NCBI RefSeq assembly: GCF_900141635.1
Contig: NZ_FSRH01000009.1
Location: forward strand, 1 to 64,000
Direction of reading: 5' to 3'
Source of the DNA: Peptoclostridium litorale DSM 5388
GTDB lineage: Bacteria > Bacillota > Clostridia > Peptostreptococcales > Peptostreptococcaceae
DNA length: 64,000 bases
The translations under genes and the position numbers were made by a program. Below are positions 1 to 10,790 of this stretch, one piece after another. The notes under the pieces are model-generated. The model did not search any database and was not told the origin of the DNA. It was given only the letters and a program-made list of their open reading frames with translations. Position 1 is the stretch's first letter. Each line of letters starts with the position of its first letter.

Positions 1-270
1 GCCGCTGAAAGGCAAATCAAGCCGTTTGTTATCGGTCGCAAAAATTATCTATTCTGCAAATCACCTCATGGAGCAAAAGCCAGCGCCATGGCATACAGCA
101 TAATAGAAACAGCCAAAATGAATGGCCTGAATCCTTTTTACTATTTGAAATACCTGTTCGAGCAGCTTCCGAATACAAAACTCAGCACTCCATACGCACT
201 GGATCATCTTCTTCCGTGGTCTGAAACCCTGCCGAAAGAGTGCCTTAAAACATTTGAATCTAAAAAATAG
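1..270 (+). CDS. IS66-family transposase TnpC, C-terminal fragment (cut by window edge)
   Basis: An open frame runs in phase from base 1 to a TAG stop at 268-270. It encodes about 89 residues containing KPFVIGRKN, GAKASA and NGLNPFYYLKYLFEQLP, which are typical of the extreme C-terminus of IS66-type DDE transposases. The residues around the last catalytic acidic position lie upstream of the window, so it cannot be said whether the element is intact. No IS66-like terminal inverted repeat is obvious in the first 200 bases after the stop, but a terminator-like hairpin follows directly. It sits next to a surface-layer locus, a plausible site for insertion or rearrangement. Confidence 0.85.
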   Translation, partial: AAERQIKPFVIGRKNYLFCKSPHGAKASAMAYSIIETAKMNGLNPFYYLKYLFEQLPNTKLSTPYALDHLLPWSETLPKECLKTFESKK

Positions 271-400
271 AAAACGTCCTATTTGTGAGTATTATCTCAT
301 AGATAGGACGCTTTTCATATGTGGGTTGTATTTGACGGATACTGTTTTCCTCTATGAACCTGTCTATAGCCATAAGAACTTCTAATTCCTTGCCTATCAT
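260..400 (-). CDS. Small hypothetical protein (46 aa), doubtful
   Basis: The ATG at 400 has an excellent ribosome-binding site (AAAGGAG seven bases upstream), which is the main reason to list it. The product starts MIGKELEVLMAIDRFIEEN, a short amphipathic helix-like segment, and matches no family I recognise. Its last third reads through the hairpin at 275-315 and its end overlaps the IS66 gene by 11 bases, so the original gene may have been truncated by the insertion. A longer reading to an ATG at 502 lacks a good ribosome-binding site. Confidence 0.3.
   Translation of the reverse strand: MIGKELEVLMAIDRFIEENSIRQIQPTYEKRPIYEIILTNRTFSIF
275..315. terminator. Bidirectional terminator-like hairpin after the IS66 gene
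   Basis: CGTCCTAT at 275-282 pairs with ATAGGACG at 303-310, with an inner GTGAG/CTCAT stem. A short T run follows on the plus strand and A/T-rich sequence flanks it on the other side. It would end transcription of the transposase. Confidence 0.6.
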
Positions 401-522
401 ATCCTCGCTCCTTTCACTAAAACAAGAACATTTCCATCTATCCCCATTATAGCTGAACATTAGTTCTCTGTAAACAGCTGTATTTACATGTATCCTGTGC
501 ATTGTATACTTTGAATATCAAA

Positions 523-553
523 AAGAGAACCACCCCGTAGGATGGTCCTCTCT
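523..553 (-). terminator. Terminator of the surface-layer gene cluster
   Basis: On the minus strand an AGAGGACCA/TGGTTCTCT stem is followed directly by a run of five T. It lies about 70 bases after the stop of the 1448-aa gene and would close the three-gene surface-layer unit. Confidence 0.75.
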
Positions 554-623
554 ACACTTACTAAACCTTAACCACGATTACAAAATAACTTCGTAACTTC
601 GTGCCTAGTTCACTGTACTTTTA

Positions 624-3600
624 TTAGTCGATTACATGCTCAACTGTAATGTCGTTTTCTACATTTCCAGCTAAGTCTTTAACATCTCCAACTAGCTTAA
701 CCTCAACTGCTGCAGTTGCATCAGCTGCTTCAAGGTTAGTTGTTAAGTTTATTGTTATAGTATCAGTAACTCCACCTGCATAAACAACAGATGCAATTAC
801 ATAATTTGTTTCGTCTCCACTATCATCAAATGCACCATCAGTAGCAGAAGTTACTGTGAAGTCAGCTTTCTGGATAGTTGTTGGGTCAAGTTCTTCTCCA
901 ACTGCTATAACAACTGTAGCTCCACCACCTGTTGCTGTAACATCTCCATCAGCAAATGTGAATGCTGTATCGTCTCCTTCAGCTACATCACTTTCTGTTG
1001 TGCTAACCTCATTACCCGCAGCATCCATTACTCCATTAATTGTAACTGAGTAAGTTTCTCCTGTCTGTAGGTTGTAAGCATCATCACCAGTTCCGTCGAA
1101 AGTAATCGTAGCAGTAGTTGCATTAGTGGCAGCTATAGAGTAAGAATCTGCACTTATAACAGTGCCATCTTTATCTTTAACTGTCCAGTTTCCTTCATCA
1201 ATAACACTCGCTGCTACTACGTTTTCATCAAATACTACAGCAATTGTATCATTTTCTTCGTCAGCCACTGTAGTCGCCGTAACAGAAGTTACCTCCGGCT
1301 TTGTTATATCAGTTAAAGCAACTGGTGCTGCAACTGTAGCAACTGCAAATGCCTTTCCAGCCAAGTTAGTTACTGCAGCATTCATAGTCACATTCGATAC
1401 AGCAGTTAATGCAGTGTCTACGTCTAGAGTTACAGTAGCTTCTTCAGCATCTGCATCCCATGCATATGTTGCTTGGATAACATTTTCGCCACTAGCTATA
1501 GTGTAGTTAGATGCCTTAGCTGCCTCAGAAGCTATTAGTTCTTCACCAAATGTTAATACAACTGCTCCTGTTGCAACATCTGTTTCAACAATCGATGGAG
1601 CCGCTGGAGCAACTGCAACTAGTGCAGCTGAAACTGCATCAGCATCTCCAGTAGCTGTACCTAGAGCTTTTCCTGTAGTTGTTGTAACATTAGATGCAAC
1701 AAGTTTATAGTAATATCCATCTTGTAGGTTTGGTGAGTCTAGTGTTATTTTAACTTGTTTTGCATTTCCTTGAACCATAGCAGCTGTTGCATTTGTAAGT
1801 GATACTGCTGTAGCTTCAGAGAAATCAGTATTTGATGTTGATTGAAGAACTACATAGTTATTTACGTCAGTAGCTTGTGCAGTATTAGGCTCTGCATTGA
1901 AAGTAATTGTTAGGGTATCATTCTTACTATTTGCAGGAGCTGCCGCTGCTAGAGTATCAACAGTTAATTTAGCTGCATCTGCAACTGAGCTTCCGTTGAA
2001 TGTATTTGAGTTTGTTCCGATTATGTTCATTCCTGGAGTATCTTTTACATTTGAAACAACGATTGTATATGGCGCTCCAGCAGTTTGAGTTGCAGTAGTT
2101 AGGAATACATCCATTGTGCCGTCAGCGTTTCTTGACTGAACATCAGCACTTGTAACCGCTAGTGCAGCACCTGTCGAATCAGTTATCGCATAGTTAGCTA
2201 CTGTTTCAGCAGTTGCTTCGTCAACTGTTTCGCTAAATGTAACTTTTAGTAGGTTTGCATTTTCTGCAGAAACTGCCGATACTGTTGGTGCAACAAAGTC
2301 GCTAAACTGAAGAGCCACACCTGTAGCGTATGTCGTAGCATCGTTTGCCTTAGAAGCTTCGTCAGTTACAGCGCTTGCAGCAAGAACAATTTTCATATCT
2401 TCTCTCTTGTTGAAGCTTGTTTCAATTGCAGTAGCTTCAGTTGATAAATCAGTTCCAGTTGCAGCATTCAGTATGAATGTCAGTGTTGTTCCTGATTCAG
2501 TTCCACCTTCATCTTCTACGATGTCAGCTGCTACAGCAACGTTAGTAAGAGTTGTCACATTAGTAGACGCATCTTTCATTATTTTTATGTTAGCTTGAGT
2601 TATATCGCCAACATTTTGATCTATATTTTCACTAAATGTTAGTTTTAATTGCTTAGTGTTGTTGTTATAAGTAGCCGATACTAGTTCTGGCTTAGCATCG
2701 TCAGCTGTATATGTTACTTCAACACCTGTAGCATAAGTTTCTTGTCCTGCGACATTTGCTACATCAGCCTCGTTTGTAACAGCATCAGCTGCCATGAATA
2801 CTTTAAGAGTTGATGATGTTGGTGCAGGAACTAGTGCTTCTAGTGTTGCTCCACTTGCTCCAAGGTCAAATTCCCAAGTGCTTAGTGTGGCAGTTGAATC
2901 TTCAACCATGCTTGCCGCTAAAGCAACAGCATCTCCTGCAGCAGTATTAGTGTCTAATTTGATGCTTGCAGCTGTAGTCAGTTCAACCGCTTGATCAAAT
3001 GTTAGTGTTAGCATATTTGTTTCTTGGTTATATGCTGCAGCAGTTATTACAGCAGGTGTATTCTTAGTAACATTGAATGTTTCACCTTCAGTTGCTGTAG
3101 TTCCATCAGAGTATGCGTCTTCAGCAGACGTCAATACTAGTGCATCAGTCAATGCATTCACAGCTGTTTTATCAGCAGCTACTAGGCCTAGTGTGATAAC
3201 ATTTGAAGCTGTTTGAGTTTTAGAAGTAGCTGCCGCTAAAGTAACTCCGTTGATAGAAAGTTTAGTAGCATCTAAATCCGAAATAAGTACATCTTTATCA
3301 AATGTAACTTTCAAAGTTCCTAAAACACTGTCATAAACAGCAGCAGTTAACTCAGGAGCTTTTTCATTTATAAGGTCTGAAGCTGTAGGCTTGAATGATA
3401 TTTCAGTTCCGTTGTAGATTCCGTTACCAGCAACGTCCTCAACATTAACAGGACCAACTGAATTTCCTAGAACTAAAACATAATCAGCAACTGTCATTGC
3501 TGTATCTATAGTTAATGTTACCTTTGTTCCTGTAGCATCTAAAACAGCCTGATCCGTACCAATTGCCGCTGCACCTGGTTTAGATACTGTAAAGTTAGTT

Positions 3601-4970
3601 GTAGCTATGTTTGCAGCTGCTGAGTCTAGCTTTTCATTAAATGTTATTTCTAGTGTCTTAGTTCCTTTTACCGCAACACTTGTTACTTCAGGAGCTTTAA
3701 AATCAAATGCATTAACCATTCCTGTAGCAACTTCAGCTGCTGTACCATTTACTGTCAGGTCTCCCTCTTTATTATTTAGAGAAGCGACAGTTAATTTATA
3801 AGTTTTGTTAGTCAAATCTGAAGCAACTTTTTCAACAGCAGATACTGCTACAGCATTTCCGTTCTCTAGTACTGTAAAAGAAGCTGCAACTGGAGCTTCA
3901 ACTGGAGCTTCAGTCAAAACAACTGTAACAGTTGTAGAAGTAATAGCACTTACCGACTCAACAACAACGTCTTCAACAACTGGAGCTTCTACTGTGAATG
4001 AAGCTGCATCAGAAACAACCTCTCCTACAGTTACTGTGAAAGAGTGAGTTCCTGCTGGAAGAGCTGTTGCATACTCGTAGCTTATAGCTCCGTCAGTTAT
4101 AGCAACGTCTGGTACAACTATAGCGTCTCCAGTTTCTGGAGTTATAGTTATAGTAGCTGTCGCTCCTGCTTCTGCGTTAGCTACAGCAGCTGCGAAAGTA
4201 GTAAGGTTAGAAGTAGCGTCAGTAGTTGCTGCTAGTGCAGATACTACAACGTCTCCACTTGCAAATGGGTTAGCTACAACTGCAGATGCAACAAGGTTAG
4301 CGTCCGCAAGAACGTTTCCTTCAGCGTCAGTTATAGATGCTGATTTGAATCCAAATCCTAGAGTCGCTCCGTCTGGTATAGCCACTACACTTGCATTCGA
4401 CATACGAAGGTTAATAACTGCTGGGTTTACAGCATCAAGCTCAGCAAGGTCTACGTTTGCAATAGTTGCGTCTCCGTTAACTGTAAGGTGCTCTCCAGCC
4501 TCTCCTACAATTGCCATTATTTCAGAGTAGTCTGCAGTTGCATCAAGCGCTGCGCTGAATGTAACTGGAAGGTAGAATCCGTCTGCATCTTGCATTATAG
4601 TTGATCCTACTGTGTAAGAAAGTCCTTCAACTACTACGTCTCCGTCTCCTGCTGCGTACTTAACCGCATCAGCTCCAACCGCGTAGTATGTTACCGCTGG
4701 CATGTCTTCCGCTGTAGCAAATGTGCTGCTAACTACATCAAGATACATTGGGTTTTCTAGTGATCCTACTTTAGTGTATACAGGTGTTCCTGCCGTTATA
4801 GCAGCTCCAACCTCAACTACAGCGTCTACACTCGAGTTGAAGTAGTCAAAGCTGTAAGCGTTGTCGTTCACAACTACTGTTGGAACTGGAAAAGCTGCAA
4901 AAGAAGATGTTGCGCTAAGCACCATTGTAGATGCAAGAGCAACTCCCATTACTTTTTTAGATATTTTCAT
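624..4970 (-). CDS. Secreted 1448-aa multi-domain Ig-like repeat surface protein
   Basis: A signal peptide (residues 1-25, ending SSFA) is followed by a module at about 27-113 that is clearly related to residues 26-110 of the next upstream gene product (shared AYSF-YFNS-VxA and VYxKVG motifs). The rest is Thr/Ala/Val-rich with at least six SbsA/Big_5-type Ig-like repeats. Each begins like KPELVSATY or APTVSAV and continues with a LKVTFSE-type strand. No SLH, LPXTG or CWB2 anchor is visible, so attachment is probably indirect, through other S-layer proteins. The start has AAGGAGG ten bases upstream. It is the last gene of the cluster, with its own terminator. Role inferred: an extended S-layer or fibre protein. 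Confidence 0.85.
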   Translation of the reverse strand: MKISKKVMGVALASTMVLSATSSFAAFPVPTVVVNDNAYSFDYFNSSVDAVVEVGAAITAGTPVYTKVGSLENPMYLDVVSSTFATAEDMPAVTYYAVGADAVKYAAGDGDVVVEGLSYTVGSTIMQDADGFYLPVTFSAALDATADYSEIMAIVGEAGEHLTVNGDATIANVDLAELDAVNPAVINLRMSNASVVAIPDGATLGFGFKSASITDAEGNVLADANLVASAVVANPFASGDVVVSALAATTDATSNLTTFAAAVANAEAGATATITITPETGDAIVVPDVAITDGAISYEYATALPAGTHSFTVTVGEVVSDAASFTVEAPVVEDVVVESVSAITSTTVTVVLTEAPVEAPVAASFTVLENGNAVAVSAVEKVASDLTNKTYKLTVASLNNKEGDLTVNGTAAEVATGMVNAFDFKAPEVTSVAVKGTKTLEITFNEKLDSAAANIATTNFTVSKPGAAAIGTDQAVLDATGTKVTLTIDTAMTVADYVLVLGNSVGPVNVEDVAGNGIYNGTEISFKPTASDLINEKAPELTAAVYDSVLGTLKVTFDKDVLISDLDATKLSINGVTLAAATSKTQTASNVITLGLVAADKTAVNALTDALVLTSAEDAYSDGTTATEGETFNVTKNTPAVITAAAYNQETNMLTLTFDQAVELTTAASIKLDTNTAAGDAVALAASMVEDSTATLSTWEFDLGASGATLEALVPAPTSSTLKVFMAADAVTNEADVANVAGQETYATGVEVTYTADDAKPELVSATYNNNTKQLKLTFSENIDQNVGDITQANIKIMKDASTNVTTLTNVAVAADIVEDEGGTESGTTLTFILNAATGTDLSTEATAIETSFNKREDMKIVLAASAVTDEASKANDATTYATGVALQFSDFVAPTVSAVSAENANLLKVTFSETVDEATAETVANYAITDSTGAALAVTSADVQSRNADGTMDVFLTTATQTAGAPYTIVVSNVKDTPGMNIIGTNSNTFNGSSVADAAKLTVDTLAAAAPANSKNDTLTITFNAEPNTAQATDVNNYVVLQSTSNTDFSEATAVSLTNATAAMVQGNAKQVKITLDSPNLQDGYYYKLVASNVTTTTGKALGTATGDADAVSAALVAVAPAAPSIVETDVATGAVVLTFGEELIASEAAKASNYTIASGENVIQATYAWDADAEEATVTLDVDTALTAVSNVTMNAAVTNLAGKAFAVATVAAPVALTDITKPEVTSVTATTVADEENDTIAVVFDENVVAASVIDEGNWTVKDKDGTVISADSYSIAATNATTATITFDGTGDDAYNLQTGETYSVTINGVMDAAGNEVSTTESDVAEGDDTAFTFADGDVTATGGGATVVIAVGEELDPTTIQKADFTVTSATDGAFDDSGDETNYVIASVVYAGGVTDTITINLTTNLEAADATAAVEVKLVGDVKDLAGNVENDITVEHVID

Positions 4971-5035
4971 TACCGTTTGCCCTCCTTGAATTGAATTGAA
5001 TTAAGTCAAAATAATTATATTAAAAGTACTGTTTG

Positions 5036-5716
5036 CTAGTATATGTCTACAACTGAAAAATTTTCCACTTCTCCGTCAGTCCATTTAACTGGAGTTCCGT
5101 CAAGTGGTACATTTTCAAATGTAGCTATAAGGCTTGAAGATGAATCGTAAACCATAACCTTAACAGTGTCCGGCTTTGCGATTGTTTCTGTTTCTACAGA
5201 TACTGCGACTGGTGCAGTTGTCTGAGTTGCCACTTCGCTTCCGGCAACAACCAGATATTCCACAGCATAAGTGCTTGCGCCTTCAATGTTTGAAAGCTCT
5301 ATTCCAACTGTACCGAATTCAAAGTTTCCTACCGATGTTCCAGTTGTGAAATTGGCCTTCACAGTAGGTGTGTTCGAACTCACTTCATCTCCATCGTTTG
5401 CTGCATATGTTGTTGTGTTTCCGTCAGGGTCATAATATTCAACTTCCGGAATGTCTGCAGCCGATCCCATCGTATTCTTTACAACGTCCATGAACATAGA
5501 AGTAGCTCCCTGCCCAACTTTAACGTACACACTGTCGTTATTGCTTATGGCCTGTCCGACTTCCATTATTGCCTGGACGTTCGAATTGAAGTATTCAAAG
5601 CTGTAGGCTTTTCCGTTTAGTATAACAGTACCTCCTGGCATTTCTGCAAATGAAGCTGAGATGCTCATCAGCAGGAACACAGCAGATACCAAAAGAATTC
5701 TGAATTTTTTTTTCAT
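5036..5716 (-). CDS. Secreted 226-aa protein with two S-layer-locus modules
   Basis: The signal peptide is residues 1-24 (ASFA). Residues 26-110 match the N-terminal module of the adjacent 1448-aa protein (AYSFEYFNS, EVGQAI, VYVKVG, MDVV, VEYY). Residues about 120-205 match the last ~85 residues of the SLH S-layer protein upstream (TSVGNF, GASTYAVEY, VKVMVYD, LIATFEN). The protein is therefore a two-part link between the two flanking gene products. An adaptor role in the cell envelope is inference; no enzymatic motif is seen. The start is supported by GAGGGG eight bases upstream. It lies between two larger genes on the same strand, and a stable hairpin precedes it. Confidence 0.8.
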   Translation of the reverse strand: MKKKFRILLVSAVFLLMSISASFAEMPGGTVILNGKAYSFEYFNSNVQAIMEVGQAISNNDSVYVKVGQGATSMFMDVVKNTMGSAADIPEVEYYDPDGNTTTYAANDGDEVSSNTPTVKANFTTGTSVGNFEFGTVGIELSNIEGASTYAVEYLVVAGSEVATQTTAPVAVSVETETIAKPDTVKVMVYDSSSSLIATFENVPLDGTPVKWTDGEVENFSVVDIY

Positions 5717-5738
5717 GATTATTACCCCTCAATTTAAA

Positions 5739-5772
5739 CATAGGGTTTGAAGACCCACCTCCAAACCCTATG
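5739..5772 (-). terminator. Intercistronic hairpin after the major S-layer gene (attenuator or processing site)
   Basis: CATAGGGTTTG at 5739-5749 pairs perfectly with CAAACCCTATG at 5762-5772 around a 12-nt loop. The downstream T tract is weak. It lies 34 bases past the S-layer stop and 23 bases before the next start, so it probably lowers downstream expression or protects the abundant S-layer mRNA 3' end. Confidence 0.6.
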
Positions 5773-5805
5773 CATATTTGATTTAAAGTTGCCCTTTAAA
5801 TTTTA

Positions 5806-8766
5806 TTAAAGTGACTCGTTTGCGAAAGTCTCTATAAGAGTTCCGTTTGCATCGTATACTTTTACAGTAACTGTTGTTCCGAATGCTGCAGTCTCAGTAG
5901 CTGTTCCAACTGCAACTTTAGCTGTAGTTTTTTCTTCTCCTAGAACTGTGTAAGTAACTTCGTACTCAGCAGCTCCGTCTACATTTTCGAAAGTAGCTGT
6001 TATAGCGAAGAAAGTGAAGTTTCCTACTGAAGTTTCAGCGCCTTTTGCTATAGTTACGTCAGCTTCTTCAACTGGAGGCTCAACAGTTCCGCCATCGTTG
6101 TGAGCGTCGTAAGCTTCGTCGTAAAGATCCATGTCGTTGCTGTCGTCTTCGTCGTATATCTTGATTACTACAGCTTTTCCGTCTTTAACAACTGCTGTTA
6201 TCATGTCGTCTTCGTCTATGTCGCTGAAGTCTTTCTCGTCATCAGTTTCGTAAACAACTACGTCTGCATCAGCCTTGAATGTCTCTATTTCGTTTCCGTC
6301 TTTATCTTCAACCTCGATGTATTTTCCGCTTATGTCAGAAACTGTACCAGTGTAGAACATGAAGTCTCCTTCTTCGCTCTTTCCGTCAGTTACTGAAGAT
6401 ACATCTATTGTTCCGTCAGTGTTTTCTGTGAATACTACTATAGTCTCAGCGTCAGAAACTTTTCCGCCGTCTATTTCGTAGTCAGCTTTTCCGTCTTTGT
6501 CGAACTCAACAAGCTCTACGAATGGGTCTCCATCCTTAGTCCACTTGTCAAGAACGTAAGCAGCTCTCTCGTCGTCAGACTTGATCTGAGCTACAAGAAC
6601 TATAAGCTGAACTTCGTCGTTGTCGTCTACGAAGAATACAACGTCGTCTCCGTCACCTTTGTCTTCAAGTGAAGCAAAGTCTACAACTTCTACGTCTTTA
6701 AGATCGTCTATAGAGTTGTCTGACTTAAGACCTTCAGTGTAGTCGAATACTAGCACGTTTGAAGCCACGTTGTAGTCCTTGTTGTCAACTTCCATGCTGT
6801 CGTCAGTGAAGTCGTCAGTAAGTTCTCCAGCAAGAGGCTCGAAATCGTCGTCTGCATCTGCAACTTTAAGTATGTCAGTAGCATCGTATTCAGCTATCTT
6901 CTGGATAGAGTCTATTTCTCCGTCTTTGTCAAGTGTGTATTTTACTACGTCACCCTTCTGAACGTCGTCTTCTTCAGTGTATCCACCCATGAAGTCCTCA
7001 TCGTCAGCGTCGAACTCGTAAGTTACTACTTCTTCCTTGTTAGTAAGTATCTTAACTGAAACGTCTCCGAAGCTTTCGTCTTTAGCTGTAACTACACCGT
7101 AAAGGTCTGATGAAGAAGCCTCAGCGTCTGTAGTTATGTGTCTTACGTATCCCTTAGCGTCAAATATAACTAGAGCCTTTTCGTCGTCTCCTGTTATATC
7201 GTTAAGAGCGTCTTCTCCGTCTCCTGAATCGAATAGAGCTACGTCTTTTCCGTCGTTAGATGAAACTGTAGCTTCTGAAGTTACGTCGTAAGTAGTTCCG
7301 TCTATTCTTACTTCCATCTTAGCTACGTTGTATCTGTCAACGTCGCCTTCAACAGTGCTTCTTACAACCACAACGTAAGCCACTTCGTCTCCGCTTGCAG
7401 CTTCCTCAAGGTTGTCTCCATCCATGTCTTCGTTGTTGATGTATATTACATCGTTCTTCTGGATGTCTTCAAGCTTCATCATTTTTCCAGTGTTGTCCAT
7501 AACAACCACTTTGTCGTAGTCTTTAGCCTTGAATGTATCCTCATCGTCAGCGTCGTCTACGAAGTAAGTTATTGAAGATGCACTAGCTTCTTTAACAACA
7601 CCTGAAGTCTTGTCCCAGCTGTATGCGTCTATAACTTTTATGTTTCCTTTGTTGCTTAGTACGGCCTTAACGAAAAGATTTCCCTTTTCAGCTTCGTCTT
7701 TGAAGTCAGAGAATTTTGTAACTTCTTTGTTGTCAAGGTATATAGTGTAGTCGTCTTCTAGCTCGTACTCTTTGTCAGCTTTTATGAAAGTCATTCCGTC
7801 ATCTTCATCGATGTCTTCGTCTTCGTCTACTACATCGTAAAGAACCTTGAAAGGCTTGTCGCTTTCTTCAACATAAACAACTTCTTTGTCGTCGTTGATG
7901 TATACGTTTAGAGAAAGTCCAAGAAGAGCTGAAGTGTCTACAGAGTCAAGAACGTCGTAAGTTTCCTCGTCGCCGTCTTCAACGTCTATGCTTTTAACAT
8001 TGTAGTCTTTTCCTATTTCAACTTTCATTTGGTCTTCGTCTATTGCCTTGTCTACCTTTGGAGTAGAAAGAACTACCGCTTCTTCAAGCTTGAATATGTC
8101 AAGTTTTTCTTCAAGAAGAGTTATGTCAGACTTAGAGTATTTTATTTCTGTTCCTGCAAGTGTTCCGTACTCGCTTATCTTAACAACGTCAGCGTCAAGA
8201 GTGTTGTCAACCATAACAGCCATTGATCCTCTGTCAGCGAATCCTGATGGAGAGAATACAACGTCCTTAGTTATTCCTTCTTCTGCAGCCTTAGCCACAT
8301 AGTTTCCTGGCCAAGTTCCTGGAAGGAATGTATCCTGGTATCCAATAGCTCTTACAAGCATTGTAACAGCTTCTGCGTATGTAACCTTGTTAGCAGGCTT
8401 GAAAGTTCCATCTGGGTATCCTTTAAGGATTCCTTGTCCAACCGCTACGTTAACGTATCCAGCCGACCATCTTCCAGCTTCAACGTCTGCGAATTGAGTT
8501 CCGCCTATAGCAGCCTCTGCAGCTGATCCAAGTCCTAGTGCCTCAACAAGCACCTTTGCGAATTGCTCTCTTGTTACTTCTAGTTCTGGGTGATATTTTC
8601 CATCATCCATTCCATCAACTATACCAAATGCTGCAAGTCTTTCTACAGCCTTAACAACTTTTGCGTCTTCGATGTTAGCTGTAAGATCTCCAGCAGCAAA
8701 TCCTAGGCTCATGCTTCCAGCTACAAGAGATGTAGCAAGAGCTAGGGAAACTAGCTTTTTGTTCAT
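5806..8766 (-). CDS. Major S-layer protein with three SLH domains (986 aa)
   Basis: The signal peptide is residues 1-25 (LGFA). Three SLH domains follow within about residues 28-200; the clearest has FADVEAGRWSAGYVNVA and ILKGYPDGTFKP. These bind secondary cell-wall polymer and anchor the protein to peptidoglycan. The long remainder is extremely Asp/Glu-rich with many DDxDD stretches, consistent with a Ca2+-stabilised, highly expressed S-layer. The final ~85 residues (TSVGNFTF to LIETF) are a module shared with the 226-aa neighbour. The ribosome-binding site is AAAGGAGG and a near-consensus sigma-A promoter lies about 70 bases upstream, as expected for an abundant protein. First gene of the three-gene surface locus. 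Confidence 0.93.
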   Translation of the reverse strand: MNKKLVSLALATSLVAGSMSLGFAAGDLTANIEDAKVVKAVERLAAFGIVDGMDDGKYHPELEVTREQFAKVLVEALGLGSAAEAAIGGTQFADVEAGRWSAGYVNVAVGQGILKGYPDGTFKPANKVTYAEAVTMLVRAIGYQDTFLPGTWPGNYVAKAAEEGITKDVVFSPSGFADRGSMAVMVDNTLDADVVKISEYGTLAGTEIKYSKSDITLLEEKLDIFKLEEAVVLSTPKVDKAIDEDQMKVEIGKDYNVKSIDVEDGDEETYDVLDSVDTSALLGLSLNVYINDDKEVVYVEESDKPFKVLYDVVDEDEDIDEDDGMTFIKADKEYELEDDYTIYLDNKEVTKFSDFKDEAEKGNLFVKAVLSNKGNIKVIDAYSWDKTSGVVKEASASSITYFVDDADDEDTFKAKDYDKVVVMDNTGKMMKLEDIQKNDVIYINNEDMDGDNLEEAASGDEVAYVVVVRSTVEGDVDRYNVAKMEVRIDGTTYDVTSEATVSSNDGKDVALFDSGDGEDALNDITGDDEKALVIFDAKGYVRHITTDAEASSSDLYGVVTAKDESFGDVSVKILTNKEEVVTYEFDADDEDFMGGYTEEDDVQKGDVVKYTLDKDGEIDSIQKIAEYDATDILKVADADDDFEPLAGELTDDFTDDSMEVDNKDYNVASNVLVFDYTEGLKSDNSIDDLKDVEVVDFASLEDKGDGDDVVFFVDDNDEVQLIVLVAQIKSDDERAAYVLDKWTKDGDPFVELVEFDKDGKADYEIDGGKVSDAETIVVFTENTDGTIDVSSVTDGKSEEGDFMFYTGTVSDISGKYIEVEDKDGNEIETFKADADVVVYETDDEKDFSDIDEDDMITAVVKDGKAVVIKIYDEDDSNDMDLYDEAYDAHNDGGTVEPPVEEADVTIAKGAETSVGNFTFFAITATFENVDGAAEYEVTYTVLGEEKTTAKVAVGTATETAAFGTTVTVKVYDANGTLIETFANESL

Positions 8767-8834
8767 GATGTAATCCTCCTTTAATTTATAGCTATATTAT
8801 TTTTTCCGGGCTTTATACCCATTCTACATTGAAG

Positions 8835-8863
8835 ATTATACCACCCGTAATACAGCCAGTCAA
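8835..8863 (-). promoter_or_regulatory. Sigma-A type promoter of the S-layer gene
   Basis: On the minus strand TTGACT (8863-8858) and a perfect TATAAT (8840-8835) are separated by 17 bases. Transcription would start near 8828, giving a ~60-nt leader before the strong ribosome-binding site. Confidence 0.75.
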
Positions 8864-9010
8864 CAATGTCACTCCATCTGTAACATTTTTGTAATAATAA
8901 AGCTCAGCATTGTAAATAACCTTATCGGAAATTTTACCTAATGCTATTATACCGCTTTTCAACCCTTTGTAATATTACAATACTGTTACATAATATTACA
9001 GATGTGTTAC
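8847..9010. promoter_or_regulatory. Cluster of TGTAAT/ATTACA motifs upstream of the S-layer gene
   Basis: The 14-bp perfect palindrome TTGTAATATTACAA lies at 8967-8980. It is followed by further TGTTACA, ATATTACA and TGTTAC elements up to 9010 and by TGTAAC/TGTAAT/TGTAAA copies at about 8879-8915. A second TATAAT-like box (8951-8946) lies among them. This may be an array of regulator sites or simply AT-rich DNA with alternative promoters. The 323-base stretch between the S-layer gene and pyrG holds nothing else I recognise. Confidence 0.4.
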
Positions 9011-9089
9011 GCATTTTTCATCCTGGTTTCCATTTGCTACTTTGCGTTCAATTTCCAGTTCCAATGTATATTATTGTTTTTTTATATTT

Positions 9090-10790
<1,701 letters not shown>

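Noticed and set aside
856-4530. Plus-strand ORFs opposite the 1448-aa gene
   Set aside because: Ser/Ala/Val-rich antisense shadows of the repetitive minus-strand gene, without ribosome-binding sites.
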